A DNA stretch of 64,000 nt from assembly GCA_039636775.1 (NCBI GenBank), contig CP143429.1:806001-870000 (forward strand), given 5' to 3'. Position 1 is the first letter of the stretch. Every line of letters starts with the position of its first letter. A model generated the notes under the pieces. That model had not been told where the DNA came from, did no database searches, and was given only the letters and a program-made list of their open reading frames with translations. The position numbers were made by a program, and so were the translations under genes. The DNA comes from Micrococcaceae bacterium Sec5.8 (GTDB lineage Bacteria; Actinomycetota; Actinomycetes; Actinomycetales; Micrococcaceae). Shown piece by piece: positions 52,225-61,014 of the stretch.

Positions 52225-53118
52225 ATGGCCATCACCGAAATCCGCCCCGCAGCGCTGGACTCAGCAGGACTGGGCTCCGCCCGCGGCCGCATCTGGAAAT
52301 CCCTGCGCCGCAACCCGCTGGGCCTCACCGGCGGCATCATGCTGGCCCTGGTGCTCATCGTGGCGCTCTTCGCGCCGCTCATTGCCCCCTACGATCCCGC
52401 GCAGGTGCACTTCAACACACCGTTCCAGAAGCCCGGCACCGTCGGGTTCCTGCTCGGCACCGACGACCTGGGCCGGGACATCTTCTCCCGCCTGGTGTTC
52501 GGCGTCCGCGCCTCACTGATCGTCGGCGTGCTCTCCGTCCTGCTCTCGGTCCTGGTGGGCGCCCCGCTGGGCCTGCTGGCGGGCTACTGGAAATGGCTGG
52601 ACGTCATCATCTCCCGCCTCACCGACGTGACACTGGCCTTCCCGTTCCTGATCATCGCCGTGGGCCTGGTGGCCATCAGCGGCCCCAGCCTGGCCAACGC
52701 GGCAGTGGCCCTGGGCATCGCCCACATCCCGGCCATGATCCGGGTGGTCCGCGGCGAAACCCTGCGGATCAAGGAAAGCGACTTTGTGCTGGCCGCCAAG
52801 ACCATGGACGCCTCCGGCGGGCGGATCATCTTCCAGCACGTGCTGCCCAACACGGCGTCGGCCCTGATTGTGCAGGCTACGGTGATCATGCCGGTCGCCG
52901 TGATCGGTGAGGCCCTGCTGTCCTTCCTGGGCCTGGGCATCCAGCCACCCTCACCCAGCCTGGGCATCATGCTCTCCGACGCCCAGCAGTACATCTTCCG
53001 CTCACCCACCGCAGCGATCATCCCCGGCATCGGCATCGCCGTCATCTGCCTGGCCTTCAACCTCTTCGGGGACGCCCTGCGCGACGCCCTGGACCCCACA
53101 GCCTCCAGCCGAAAGTAG
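52225..53118 (+). CDS. peptide ABC transporter permease DppC-type
   Basis: The 297-residue permease has RRNPLGLTGGIMLALVLIVA (first span), LLGTDDLGRDIFSRLVFGVR (the family loop before span 2), the EAA loop ESDFVLAAKTMDASGGRIIF, and IMLSDAQQYIFRSPTAAIIP. It begins directly after the DppB stop. It should form the heterodimeric channel with DppB. No anomaly. Confidence 0.93.
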   Translation: MAITEIRPAALDSAGLGSARGRIWKSLRRNPLGLTGGIMLALVLIVALFAPLIAPYDPAQVHFNTPFQKPGTVGFLLGTDDLGRDIFSRLVFGVRASLIVGVLSVLLSVLVGAPLGLLAGYWKWLDVIISRLTDVTLAFPFLIIAVGLVAISGPSLANAAVALGIAHIPAMIRVVRGETLRIKESDFVLAAKTMDASGGRIIFQHVLPNTASALIVQATVIMPVAVIGEALLSFLGLGIQPPSPSLGIMLSDAQQYIFRSPTAAIIPGIGIAVICLAFNLFGDALRDALDPTASSRK

Positions 53119-53122
53119 CCCC

Positions 53123-54952
53123 ATGACGTACACCACCCCCGACTCCTTCACCACCCGCCCCACCCTGCAGGGCACCTTCGGAATGACCGCCTCCACCCAC
53201 TGGCTCGCGACGGCGTCCGCCCAGGCCGTGCTGGAACGCGGCGGCAACGCCTTCGACGCCGCCGTCGCCGGAGCCTTCGTCCTGCACGTCGTGGAACCGC
53301 ACCTGAACGGCCCGGGCGGGGACATGACCGGCGTCTTCGTCACCGCCGGCGCCCCCGCCGAACCCGTCGTGCTGATGGGCCAGGGCCCGGCACCGGCCGC
53401 GGCGACCCGGGAACACTACCTGGCCGAAGGCCTGGAACTGGTGCCCGGCGCCGGCGGGCTGGCCGCCGCCGTCCCCGCCGCCGTCGACGCCTGGCTTCTC
53501 CTGCTCCGGGACCACGGCACCTGGGAACTGTCCGAGGTCCTGGCCTTCGCGATCGGGTACGCCCGGGACGGCCACCCGGTCCTGGACCGGGTAGGCAGCA
53601 CCATCGCCTCCGTCAAGGACCTCTTCACCGAACACTGGCCGACGTCGGCCGCCCTCTGGATGCCGGAGGGCAGGATCCCGGCCGGCGGCGACCTGGTCAC
53701 CAACGGCGCCTACGCCGATGTCCTGGACCGGCTGGTCGCCGCCGGCGGGTCCGCGGACGACGGCGGTGCCGGGTCCCGGGAATCCCGGATCGACGCCGCC
53801 CGGCGCGAATGGAGCGAAGGCTTCGTGGCGAAGGCCGCGGTGGAATTCCTGGCCACCCCGCACCGCCACTCCTCCGGCACGGACCACGCCGCGGTCATCA
53901 CCGAGGCGGACTTCGCGGCCTGCAGCGCCTCCTACGACACCGCCACCACGCTGGAATTCCGCGGCCACACCATCGCCAAGACCGGCCCCTGGGGCCAGGG
54001 CCCGGCCCTGCTGCAGACCCTGGCCATCCTGGACGGCTACCCGGACGAGTACCTCGACCCCTCCACCGCCCTCGGCGCGCACACCATCCTGGAAGCGCAG
54101 AAGCTCGCCATCGCCGACCGCGAGGCGTACTACGGGGACGCCGCCGTGCCTCTGGATTACCTGCTGAGTCCGGAGTACGCCGCGGCCCGCCGCGAACTGA
54201 TCACGGACCAGGCCTCGCACGAGTTCCGCCCGGGCACCGTCCCCGGCCACGAGCCGTTCGTGCCGCCGCTGCGCACCGAATACCTGCCGCCGTCGCACCC
54301 GGGCAAAGGCGAACCACTGTTTGCCGGCGTCGGCGAACCCACGGTCATGCCCACCGGGGAAACCCGCGGCGACACCTGCCACATCGATGTGGTGGACCGG
54401 TGGGGCAACATGATCTCAGCGACCCCCTCCGGCGGCTGGCTGCAGTCCTCGCCCGCCATCCCCGAGCTGGGTTTCTGCCTCGGCTCCCGGCTGCAGATGA
54501 CCTGGCTCGAAGACGGCGCACCCTCCACCCTCACCGCGGGCAAGCGTCCGCGGACCACCCTGACCCCCACCCTGGTCCTCAAGGACGGCAAACCGGTCAC
54601 CGCACTTGGTTCGCCGGGCGGGGACCAGCAGGACCAGTGGCAGCTGCTCTACCTGCTCCGGACCCTGGTGGGCGGGTACTCGCCGCAGGAAGCCGTGGAC
54701 GCCCCAGCGCTGCACACCACCTCCATCCCGGGATCCTTCTGGCCCCGGACCTGGACGCCCGGCGGCGCCGTCGTCGAGGACCGTCTCGGCGAGGACGTCA
54801 TTGATGAGCTGGAACGCCGCGGCCACGTGGTGACCCGCGCCGGAGACTGGGCCCTGGGCCGGCTCTCCTGCGTGGTCTCCGATCCCGAAACCGGCGTGCT
54901 GAAGGCCGCCGCCAACCCCCGAGGAGCCCAGGGCTATGCAGCAGGACGCTAA
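53123..54952 (+). CDS. gamma-glutamyltransferase family protein
   Basis: The 609-residue Ntn hydrolase-type protein shows the GGT pattern: STHWLATASAQAVLERGGNA, FDAAVAGAFVLHVVEPHLNG, the propeptide cleavage region TRGDTCHIDVVDRWGNMISA with the nucleophile Thr in GDTCH, and KRPRTTLTPTLVLKDGKPV with ALGSPGGDQQDQWQLLYLLR. No signal peptide is visible, so it is probably cytoplasmic, unlike classical GGT. Start 53123 is preferred over the long upstream open frame, because the latter overlaps the permease gene fully. It likely cleaves gamma-glutamyl or similar amide substrates brought in by the transporter. It overlaps the ATPase gene by 17 bp. Confidence 0.9.
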   Translation: MTYTTPDSFTTRPTLQGTFGMTASTHWLATASAQAVLERGGNAFDAAVAGAFVLHVVEPHLNGPGGDMTGVFVTAGAPAEPVVLMGQGPAPAAATREHYLAEGLELVPGAGGLAAAVPAAVDAWLLLLRDHGTWELSEVLAFAIGYARDGHPVLDRVGSTIASVKDLFTEHWPTSAALWMPEGRIPAGGDLVTNGAYADVLDRLVAAGGSADDGGAGSRESRIDAARREWSEGFVAKAAVEFLATPHRHSSGTDHAAVITEADFAACSASYDTATTLEFRGHTIAKTGPWGQGPALLQTLAILDGYPDEYLDPSTALGAHTILEAQKLAIADREAYYGDAAVPLDYLLSPEYAAARRELITDQASHEFRPGTVPGHEPFVPPLRTEYLPPSHPGKGEPLFAGVGEPTVMPTGETRGDTCHIDVVDRWGNMISATPSGGWLQSSPAIPELGFCLGSRLQMTWLEDGAPSTLTAGKRPRTTLTPTLVLKDGKPVTALGSPGGDQQDQWQLLYLLRTLVGGYSPQEAVDAPALHTTSIPGSFWPRTWTPGGAVVEDRLGEDVIDELERRGHVVTRAGDWALGRLSCVVSDPETGVLKAAANPRGAQGYAAGR

Positions 54953-56567
54953 CAACCAGGACACACCTCTGCTCTCCGTCCGGAACCTGGAGGTCAGCTA
55001 TGGCGGGACGTCCGTGCTGGAGAGCGTCAGCTTTGACCTTAAAAAGGGCGAGCGGGTGGCGATCGTGGGCCAGTCCGGGTCCGGTAAATCCACCGTGATC
55101 GGCGCCATCCTGGGTCTGCTCCCGGGCAGCGGCCGGATCTCCCGGGGCTCCATCCTGCTCGAGGACACGGATCTGGCGGATCTGAGCGGAAAGCAGATGC
55201 GCGGGATCCGCGGCACCCGGATCGGCCTGGTGCCGCAGGATCCGATGTCCAACCTGAACCCCGCCATGAAGGTCGGCGCGCAGGTGGCGGACGCCCTCGT
55301 CAGCAACGGCCTGCGCGGCCGTGCGGCGGTGAAGCAGCGCGCCGTCGAACTCATGGCCGAAGCCGGGATTCCCGACGCCGGACGCCGGTACGGGCAGTAC
55401 CCGCACGAATTCTCGGGCGGGATGCGCCAGCGGGTGCTGATCGCAATCGCGCTTGCCGGTGAACCGGACCTGCTGATCGCCGACGAACCGACGTCGGCGC
55501 TGGACGTCACCGTGCAGCGGCAGATCCTGAACCACCTGCAGACCCTGGTGGACGCCCGCGGCACCTCGCTGCTCTTCGTCACCCACGACCTCGGGCTGGC
55601 CGCGGACCGCACGGACCGGATCATTGTGATGGCGGACGGCCGGATCGTGGAGACGGGCACGCCGGAGGAAATCCTGTTCGACCCGCAGGAGGATTACACC
55701 GCGCGCCTGGTTGCCGCGGCACCGTCGGCCAGCCTGCTCCCCGGCGCCGGGCTGACCGCGGACCCACTGGCCAGCAGGGCACCCGAACCGGTGCTGACGG
55801 TGAGGAACCTGTCCAAGGTCTTCAAACTGCGCGGCCAGCGCGGCGGGGTGATCCAGGCGGTGGACGACGTCTCCTTCAGCGTCGAACGCGGCACCACCAC
55901 CGCCGTCGTCGGCGAATCGGGCTCGGGCAAGAGCACGCTGGCGCGGATTGTGCTGGGACTGGAAACCGCCTCCGGGGGAGAGGCGCTCATCAACGGCGGC
56001 AGCCTCGCCACCACCAACGTCCGTGAGCGGCGGGCCCTGCGCCGGATCGTTCAGCCGGTGTTCCAGGACCCCTACGGATCCCTGGACCCGACGTACTCGA
56101 TTGAACGGTTGATTGATGAGCCGCTGCGGATCTTCGGCGTCGGGAACAAGGAAAGCCGGCGCCGGCGGGTGGGCGAACTCCTGGACCAGGTGGCCCTGCC
56201 GCGCACGGTGGCCCAGCGCCGGCCCAACGAACTCTCCGGCGGCCAGCGCCAGCGCGTGGCGATCGCCCGGGCGCTGGCACTGGAACCCGACGTTCTCATC
56301 TGCGACGAGGCCGTCTCGGCCCTCGATGTGCTGGTGCAGGAACAGATCCTGGATCTGCTGGGGGAACTGCAGGATAGGCTGGGCCTGAGCTACCTGTTCA
56401 TCACCCATGATCTGGCCGTCGTCCGCCAGATCGCACACAATGTGGTGGTCATGAAATCCGGAAAAGTGGTGGAATCGGGCAGCGTGGACCAGGTCTTCCT
56501 GGCTCCGGCCGCCGACTACACCCGAGAACTACTTGGAGCCATTCCTGGTGCAGCATTCGCTAGATAG
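54936..56567 (+). CDS. dual-ATPase subunit of peptide ABC transporter (DppD-DppF fusion)
   Basis: The 543-residue protein contains two ABC domains. The first has Walker A GQSGSGKSTVIGAILG, signature FSGGMRQRVLIAIALAGEPD and Walker B LLIADEPTSALDVTVQRQIL. The second has GESGSGKSTLARIVLG, LSGGQRQRVAIARALALEPD and VLICDEAVSALDVLVQEQIL. Such fused DppDF subunits serve DppBC-type peptide importers. It overlaps the GGT gene upstream and the GntR gene downstream, so the operon is tightly coupled. Confidence 0.94.
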   Translation: MQQDANNQDTPLLSVRNLEVSYGGTSVLESVSFDLKKGERVAIVGQSGSGKSTVIGAILGLLPGSGRISRGSILLEDTDLADLSGKQMRGIRGTRIGLVPQDPMSNLNPAMKVGAQVADALVSNGLRGRAAVKQRAVELMAEAGIPDAGRRYGQYPHEFSGGMRQRVLIAIALAGEPDLLIADEPTSALDVTVQRQILNHLQTLVDARGTSLLFVTHDLGLAADRTDRIIVMADGRIVETGTPEEILFDPQEDYTARLVAAAPSASLLPGAGLTADPLASRAPEPVLTVRNLSKVFKLRGQRGGVIQAVDDVSFSVERGTTTAVVGESGSGKSTLARIVLGLETASGGEALINGGSLATTNVRERRALRRIVQPVFQDPYGSLDPTYSIERLIDEPLRIFGVGNKESRRRRVGELLDQVALPRTVAQRRPNELSGGQRQRVAIARALALEPDVLICDEAVSALDVLVQEQILDLLGELQDRLGLSYLFITHDLAVVRQIAHNVVVMKSGKVVESGSVDQVFLAPAADYTRELLGAIPGAAFAR

Positions 56568-57255
56568 CGCGGACACCGCCCCCCGCCAGCGCGTCCAGGA
56601 CGAGATCCGCCGCGACATCATTTTCGGGATCCTCCCGGCGGGCAGCCGCATCACCGAAACGGCGCTGGCGCACAAGTACGGGATCTCCCGGGTGCCGGTC
56701 CGGGAGGCCCTGCGCGCCCTGGAAGTTGAGGGCTTCGTGGAATCCAAGCCCTTCGCCGGGTCCACGGTGTCCGCCATCCCGGTCGATGACGCGGACGATC
56801 TCTTCGCAATCCGGGAAGCCCTGGAAGCAGCCACCGCGCGGCGGGCCGCCCGGAACGCGGCCGCGCAGTTTGCCGCCGGCGGCCCGGACCCGGCGTGGTG
56901 GAAGACCCGCAAGGACCTGGCTGTCCTGCTGGAAGAGGGGGACAAAGCGGTGGCCGACGGGCGGATTGATCTGTTGCCCGAGCTCAACATCCGCTTCCAC
57001 CTCGGGATCGCGGACCTGAGCCGCAGTTCATCCCTGACGGCGCTGCTCCGCCAGATTTCGGGGAAAATCGAATGGCTGTACGCCTCCGACGTCGACAACC
57101 GGGGGAAGAGTTCCTGGAGCGAACACCGCGCCATCATGGCGGCGATTGATGCGGGGAACGTGCTGGAGGCCGAGCAGGGCATGGCCGCGCATGTCCACAG
57201 CTCGAGGCTGGGCTACCTGACCCGGTTCTCACCCGGCGGGCCGCCCTCAGCGTAG
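56548..57255 (+). CDS. GntR-family regulator with FCD domain
   Basis: The 235-residue protein has a GntR winged helix (RRDIIFGILPAGSRITETAL; YGISRVPVREALRALEVEGF) and an FCD effector domain with metal-binding residues (AIREALEAATARRAARN; FHLGIADLSRSSSLTALLRQ; SEHRAIMAAIDAGNVLEAEQ). GTG 56548 with GGAG nine bases upstream is favoured over the TTG at 56533. It overlaps the transporter ATPase gene by 20 bp, so it belongs to the operon and probably controls it. Its final 115 bp recur at 61838-61952. Confidence 0.9.
   Translation: MQHSLDSADTAPRQRVQDEIRRDIIFGILPAGSRITETALAHKYGISRVPVREALRALEVEGFVESKPFAGSTVSAIPVDDADDLFAIREALEAATARRAARNAAAQFAAGGPDPAWWKTRKDLAVLLEEGDKAVADGRIDLLPELNIRFHLGIADLSRSSSLTALLRQISGKIEWLYASDVDNRGKSSWSEHRAIMAAIDAGNVLEAEQGMAAHVHSSRLGYLTRFSPGGPPSA
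57141..57255 (+). repeat. 115-bp direct repeat, copy A (3' end of gntR)
   Basis: The last 115 bp of the GntR gene, including its stop, recur at 61838-61952 in the same orientation, with about four base differences and no indels. Similarity ends sharply at both sides. The pair encloses 57256-61837. Confidence 0.9.
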
Positions 57256-57359
57256 CCGGGCCCGCCGACGCTGTGGCGTCCCGGGAGTGGACGCCGACGC
57301 CCACCCAGAAGGCGAGTTCCCCGCCGTCGTGGATCTTTTCGCCGTCGCGCCGGCCGCGG

Positions 57360-57746
57360 TCACCGGCCACCCTTCGCGAGGTAGTCCTGACCGTCGTAGT
57401 GCACGTCCAGGGTTGCGATCACGCCGCCGTGGAAGGTGAAAAACTCGGCAAACCGGACCCTGCCGGCGGGCATCTCGGCGTCGTACAGGACGGCGGACCC
57501 GTGCTCGCTATGCACCTCGCGGACCAGGTCGATGCTTCGAACGGTCGCAATGAAGCCCTTCACGCCGTGGAGGAACCCGTCCGTGGCATGGGGAATGTGG
57601 CCCGCGAGGGAGCCGGTGAAATCGAGGTGGTCCGAGAGCAGTACGCGGAGCCTCTGCCCCTCATCAAAGGCGTCGATTCCTGCGACCAGGACGCGGTAGT
57701 ACTCCTGGAGTGTTGCCGGCGCGGACGCCGAGACGGTGCTGGCCAC
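57360..57746 (-). CDS. SnoaL-like / nuclear-transport-factor-2 fold protein
   Basis: The 128-residue protein is a single NTF2-like fold: LQEYYRVLVAGIDAFDEGQR, VLLSDHLDFTGSLAGHIPHA, DGFLHGVKGFIATVRSIDLV and RVRFAEFFTFHGGVIATLDV. The family includes polyketide cyclases and small hydrolase-like proteins. The gene stands apart with a start at 57746 and no coupled neighbour. It lies in the block flanked by the 115-bp repeats. Confidence 0.8.
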   Translation of the reverse strand: MASTVSASAPATLQEYYRVLVAGIDAFDEGQRLRVLLSDHLDFTGSLAGHIPHATDGFLHGVKGFIATVRSIDLVREVHSEHGSAVLYDAEMPAGRVRFAEFFTFHGGVIATLDVHYDGQDYLAKGGR

Positions 57747-57802
57747 GGAGCTCTCCCTCGCTGGTAAACGTGTCTTCGAAGATGGCGTGCTGGCCTCTTA
57801 TT

Positions 57803-58078
57803 GTCAAGGACTTCTAACGGTGACCGGGTCGCTTTGCCCAGCGGGCGGAGGTCCTCGGGCCGGATGGGGTAGGTCAGGAGCCGCAGCCCAGCACCACCCC
57901 AGGCAAGCGCCCCGACGGCCGGCAGCGCCGCCGACAGTGCGGGAAAGCCTTCGAGTCCGAGCCCCACCACGATGATCCCGCTGGCCATGGTGAGGGCGAA
58001 GTATCCCGGAGTGAGGGTCTGCACCCTCTGGGAGAAGCGGGAGCCGAAGGAATTCCGGCCGGCGATGGCAGTGGGCAT
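57803..58078 (-). pseudogene. 5' fragment of a TDT-family (C4-dicarboxylate/tellurite-resistance type) transporter gene
   Basis: About 90 codons beginning MPTAIAGRN give the first two spans of a TDT-type permease (RVQTLTPGYFALTMASGIIV; VGLGLEGFPALSAALPAVGA). Resemblance stops near 57800, where unrelated sequence leading to the SnoaL-like gene starts. The remaining eight spans are missing, so no functional carrier can result. The truncation point may be a recombination junction. Confidence 0.65.
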
Positions 58079-58104
58079 GGCACCAGGCTAAGGGCTTGCC
58101 GAAT

Positions 58105-59913
58105 TCACCCTTGCGGCTCCTCGCAACCAACGTCGCGGAGCGCCAGCACCGCCTGGACCAACGCGGCGTGGGTCAGGGCCTGGGGGTAGTTCCCGAGCAG
58201 GGCACCGGTGCCCTGCTCGGCTTCCTCGCTGAACAGGCCCAGCGGGCCCCCGACCACGAGCAGCGCTTCGAAGAGTTCCTCAGCTTCCGCCACCCTTCCC
58301 GTAAGGGCGAGGGCTTGCGCCAGCCAGAAGGAGCAGGGCAGGAAAGCGCCCTCGTCCCCGGGCAGCCCGTCCTGGCCGGGCGGGTAGCGGTAGAGGAAGG
58401 GGTAGCCGGCGGACAGCTCCGCCCGGACGGCATCCACCGTGCCCCGGAGCCGCGCCGAGCCTGGCGACTCGAAACCGGTCACCGGCAGGATCAGCAGGGC
58501 CGAGTCCAGATCACCGGAGCCATAGGACCGGGTGTACGTGTTCCTGGCCGGGTCGAATCCCCGGGCCCGGATGTCCGCGGCGAGGGCACTTCTCGCGGTT
58601 TCCCAGCGGCGCCGCCGCCGCATGCTGATCCGGTGGGTCTCAGCGATCCGCAGCGCCCGGTCCAGGGCCAGCCAGCCCATGACCTTGGAATGCACGTGCT
58701 GCGCGGGGTCGTCGCGGATCTCCCAGATGCCGGCGTCCGGTTCCGGCCACCGCCGCGCCACGAGATCCGTGAAGCCCGGCATTGCCCGCCACGTTTCCGA
58801 GTTGAGCCGGTGCCCCTGCGCCACGAGGTTCCACGCTGCGTCCAGGACCCAGCCGTAGCCGTCGAGCTGGTGCTGGTGGGCGGCCCCGTTGCCCGTCCGC
58901 ACCGGAACGCTGCCCGCGTACCCCGGCCAGTTCGCCAGGGTGCGCTCGCGGGGGACATGCCCGCCGGTCAGCGTGAGCAGGGCCGGCAGCCGGGGCCGCT
59001 GCAGCCTGCTGGCATGCAGGAGCCAGTTCAGGAAGTTCAGGGCCTCCCCGTCCTTGCCCAGGGCGAGGAACGCGGCAATACCGATGCTGGCGTCCCGCGG
59101 CCAGGCGAACCGGTAATCCCAGTTCCGGATCCCGCCGGGGTCCTCCGGCAGGGACGTCGTGGGGGCCGCCACCGGCGCGCCCGACGGCGAGTACGTCAAC
59201 AGCTTCAACGTCAGCAGGCTCCGCAGGACCGCCTCGCGAAACGGGACGTCCCCGCTGATGCCCGATGCCCAGTCCCGCCAGCGGGCTTCGTCCGCGTCCA
59301 CCAGGTCCCACGCGGTCCCGGGGTCCACCCAGACCAGCGGCTCCGCGTAGGCCAAAGCGAGCACCAGCACCACGGGATGCCCGGGCACGACGGTGACTGC
59401 CGCCGTCGTCCCCGGTTCCACCCGCAGTCCGCCGCTGCAGCCCAGCGACATGGCCAGGGCGCCCCAGTCGCAGACCAGGTGCTGCCCCTGCCGGATGCGC
59501 GGGCGGAGGTGGCGCTCGCCGAAGCGCGGGTCAAAGACGACGGCGGCCTGTGCCGGTGCGCCCGCCGCCGCCAGCCGCCGGATCAGGAGAGTGGTGGGCA
59601 GCAGCTGGCCCGAGACTTCCCCGATCATCGCCTCGGTGAGGGTCAGTGTGCCGCCGTCCGTGGCCCAGACCGTCTCGAGCGTAGCGGTGTGCGGCCGGTA
59701 CCGGCGGATGAGCTGTTGTGCGGACACGGCGGGGCCGGCGCGGAAGGTGCCTGCGTCCGCGCCGCCGAGCAGGGCGCCGAACACGGGGTCGCCGTCGAAG
59801 GTGGGGGCGCAGAGCCAGTCAATGCCGCCGTCGGCCGAGACCAGGGCGGCCGTGCGGGTGTCGCCGAGCAGCCCGTAGCCGGCGAGGGCGGGGGAGGGTG
59901 CCACTGGCTTCAA
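58105..59913 (-). CDS. glycoside hydrolase family 15 protein (glucoamylase/trehalase-like)
   Basis: The 602-residue protein shows the actinobacterial GH15-like layout: an N-terminal beta region (ALVSADGGIDWLCAPTFDGD; RYRPHTATLETVWATDGGTL) and the (alpha/alpha)6 part with GGIRNWDYRFAWPRDASIGI, GYGWVLDAAWNLVAQGHRLN and GIWEIRDDPAQHVHSKVMGW, where the WEIRD segment holds a catalytic Glu. SEEAEQGTGALLGNYPQAL is the usual C-terminal motif with the second acid. Members act on trehalose or alpha-glucans. No signal peptide is present. Confidence 0.92.
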   Translation of the reverse strand: MKPVAPSPALAGYGLLGDTRTAALVSADGGIDWLCAPTFDGDPVFGALLGGADAGTFRAGPAVSAQQLIRRYRPHTATLETVWATDGGTLTLTEAMIGEVSGQLLPTTLLIRRLAAAGAPAQAAVVFDPRFGERHLRPRIRQGQHLVCDWGALAMSLGCSGGLRVEPGTTAAVTVVPGHPVVLVLALAYAEPLVWVDPGTAWDLVDADEARWRDWASGISGDVPFREAVLRSLLTLKLLTYSPSGAPVAAPTTSLPEDPGGIRNWDYRFAWPRDASIGIAAFLALGKDGEALNFLNWLLHASRLQRPRLPALLTLTGGHVPRERTLANWPGYAGSVPVRTGNGAAHQHQLDGYGWVLDAAWNLVAQGHRLNSETWRAMPGFTDLVARRWPEPDAGIWEIRDDPAQHVHSKVMGWLALDRALRIAETHRISMRRRRRWETARSALAADIRARGFDPARNTYTRSYGSGDLDSALLILPVTGFESPGSARLRGTVDAVRAELSAGYPFLYRYPPGQDGLPGDEGAFLPCSFWLAQALALTGRVAEAEELFEALLVVGGPLGLFSEEAEQGTGALLGNYPQALTHAALVQAVLALRDVGCEEPQG

Positions 59914-59941
59914 GGTGCTTCACCTTCTCTCGCCGGCTCGG

Positions 59942-60418
59942 TCAGCGGACCGTGAGGAGCAGCCCGAGCAGCGAGCCGTAGACCAGGTGCGCCGCCACGG
60001 CCACCGCCGGCGTCTGGATGCCGTAGTTCAGGCCCAGCAGGCCGGGCGGTTCGAGGGCCGCGCGGCTGGCCGGGCCGGCCCGGGTGCTGGCCATCCGGGG
60101 GTGGATGCCGGGCAGCAACGGCAGGACGATGGTCAGCGCCACGGTGACGTGCAGGAGACCCAGCAGCGCGCCGATCCACCAGGTGGCCCTGCCCAGCAGC
60201 GCGAAGACCGCCGCGTAACCGAGGGCGAAAACCTGTCCGGCCGCGAGGTGGATGAAGAACCCTGCAATCCGGGCCTTGTCCGGATCCGGGGTGACGAGGC
60301 TGCCCAGGACCAGGGGCAGGTCCAGCCGGGTCCAGCCGGCCATCTGGCAGGCGATCATCACCGCGGTCAGGGCGGTGGTGGCCAGCAGCCCGAACAGCGC
60401 CCAGCCAGACCAGTCCAT
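59942..60418 (-). CDS. small hypothetical membrane protein
   Basis: The 158-residue protein has about four hydrophobic segments (LFGLLATTALTAVMIACQMA; HLAAGQVFALGYAAVFALLG; IGALLGLLHVTVALTIVLPL; VAAHLVYGSLLGLLL). No catalytic motif is visible. It lies 28 bp upstream of the GH15 gene on the same strand, so they may be co-transcribed. Function unknown. Confidence 0.7.
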   Translation of the reverse strand: MDWSGWALFGLLATTALTAVMIACQMAGWTRLDLPLVLGSLVTPDPDKARIAGFFIHLAAGQVFALGYAAVFALLGRATWWIGALLGLLHVTVALTIVLPLLPGIHPRMASTRAGPASRAALEPPGLLGLNYGIQTPAVAVAAHLVYGSLLGLLLTVR

Positions 60419-60570
60419 CTCAACCGCCGACCCGGTGCTGCTGACGGGTGCGGGACGTTTTGGTTGCCTTCATGATGCACCTTCTAAAGCCGGATTCTCC
60501 AATGTAGAGTTCGCGAAGAGCAACGGGCAAGGGCCGCTTGTCACCGGGGCTCAAGCCGGCTCTCGGCGAC

Positions 60571-61014
60571 TCAGCGCTCCTCTGCAGTTTCGAGATGTGC
60601 CTTCAGTGCGGACCAGATTCGTTGCTCCTGCCGGCGTCCCAGGGCTGCGATCAGCGGGGCCGTGAGCTTCAGCAGTCCTTTCGGCCGGACGTCCCAGGTC
60701 CACGTCATCCGGGTTCCGGCAGCTTCCAGTGCAAAGGTCAGGACCCCGCTGATGTCTGCTGAGTCCATCCGGGTCACTGAGCCAAGCCGTTCCGGTGGGG
60801 CGTACTCGGTGACCTCGAGCTCCAAGGGTGTGGCCCGCGTGCCCGAGGTCAGGACAGCGCGCCACCGTGTGCCAACACCGATCGGTCCCGGAGTGAGCTT
60901 CGCGACGCTGCGCATTTGCGGGTTGTAGGCCGGCTCGTTCCGCTCGTCCGCGACGAAGCCGAAGACTTCCTCGATCGGGCGCCGGATGAGGATGGTGCCA
61001 CTGAACCTTGTCAT
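60571..61014 (-). CDS. SRPBCC / polyketide cyclase-like protein
   Basis: The 147-residue protein is a START-like fold: FSGTILIRRPIEEVFGFVAD at the N-terminus, YNPQMRSVAKLTPGPIGVGT, LELEVTEYAPPERLGSVTRM and a C-terminal amphipathic helix. Such proteins bind hydrophobic ligands. ATG 61014 gives the ATGA overlap with the DUF4386-like gene, which fixes the start. The two are likely co-expressed. Confidence 0.87.
   Translation of the reverse strand: MTRFSGTILIRRPIEEVFGFVADERNEPAYNPQMRSVAKLTPGPIGVGTRWRAVLTSGTRATPLELEVTEYAPPERLGSVTRMDSADISGVLTFALEAAGTRMTWTWDVRPKGLLKLTAPLIAALGRRQEQRIWSALKAHLETAEER

Noticed and set aside
53057..54382. 441-codon minus-strand frame opposite the GGT gene
   Set aside because: It is a Gly/Val-rich antisense shadow. 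The plus-strand GGT has catalytic motifs.
52907..54952. 681-residue version of the gamma-glutamyltransferase
   Set aside because: The extension lies inside the DppC-type gene and is Ser/Pro/Ala-rich. ATG 53123 gives the normal N-terminus.
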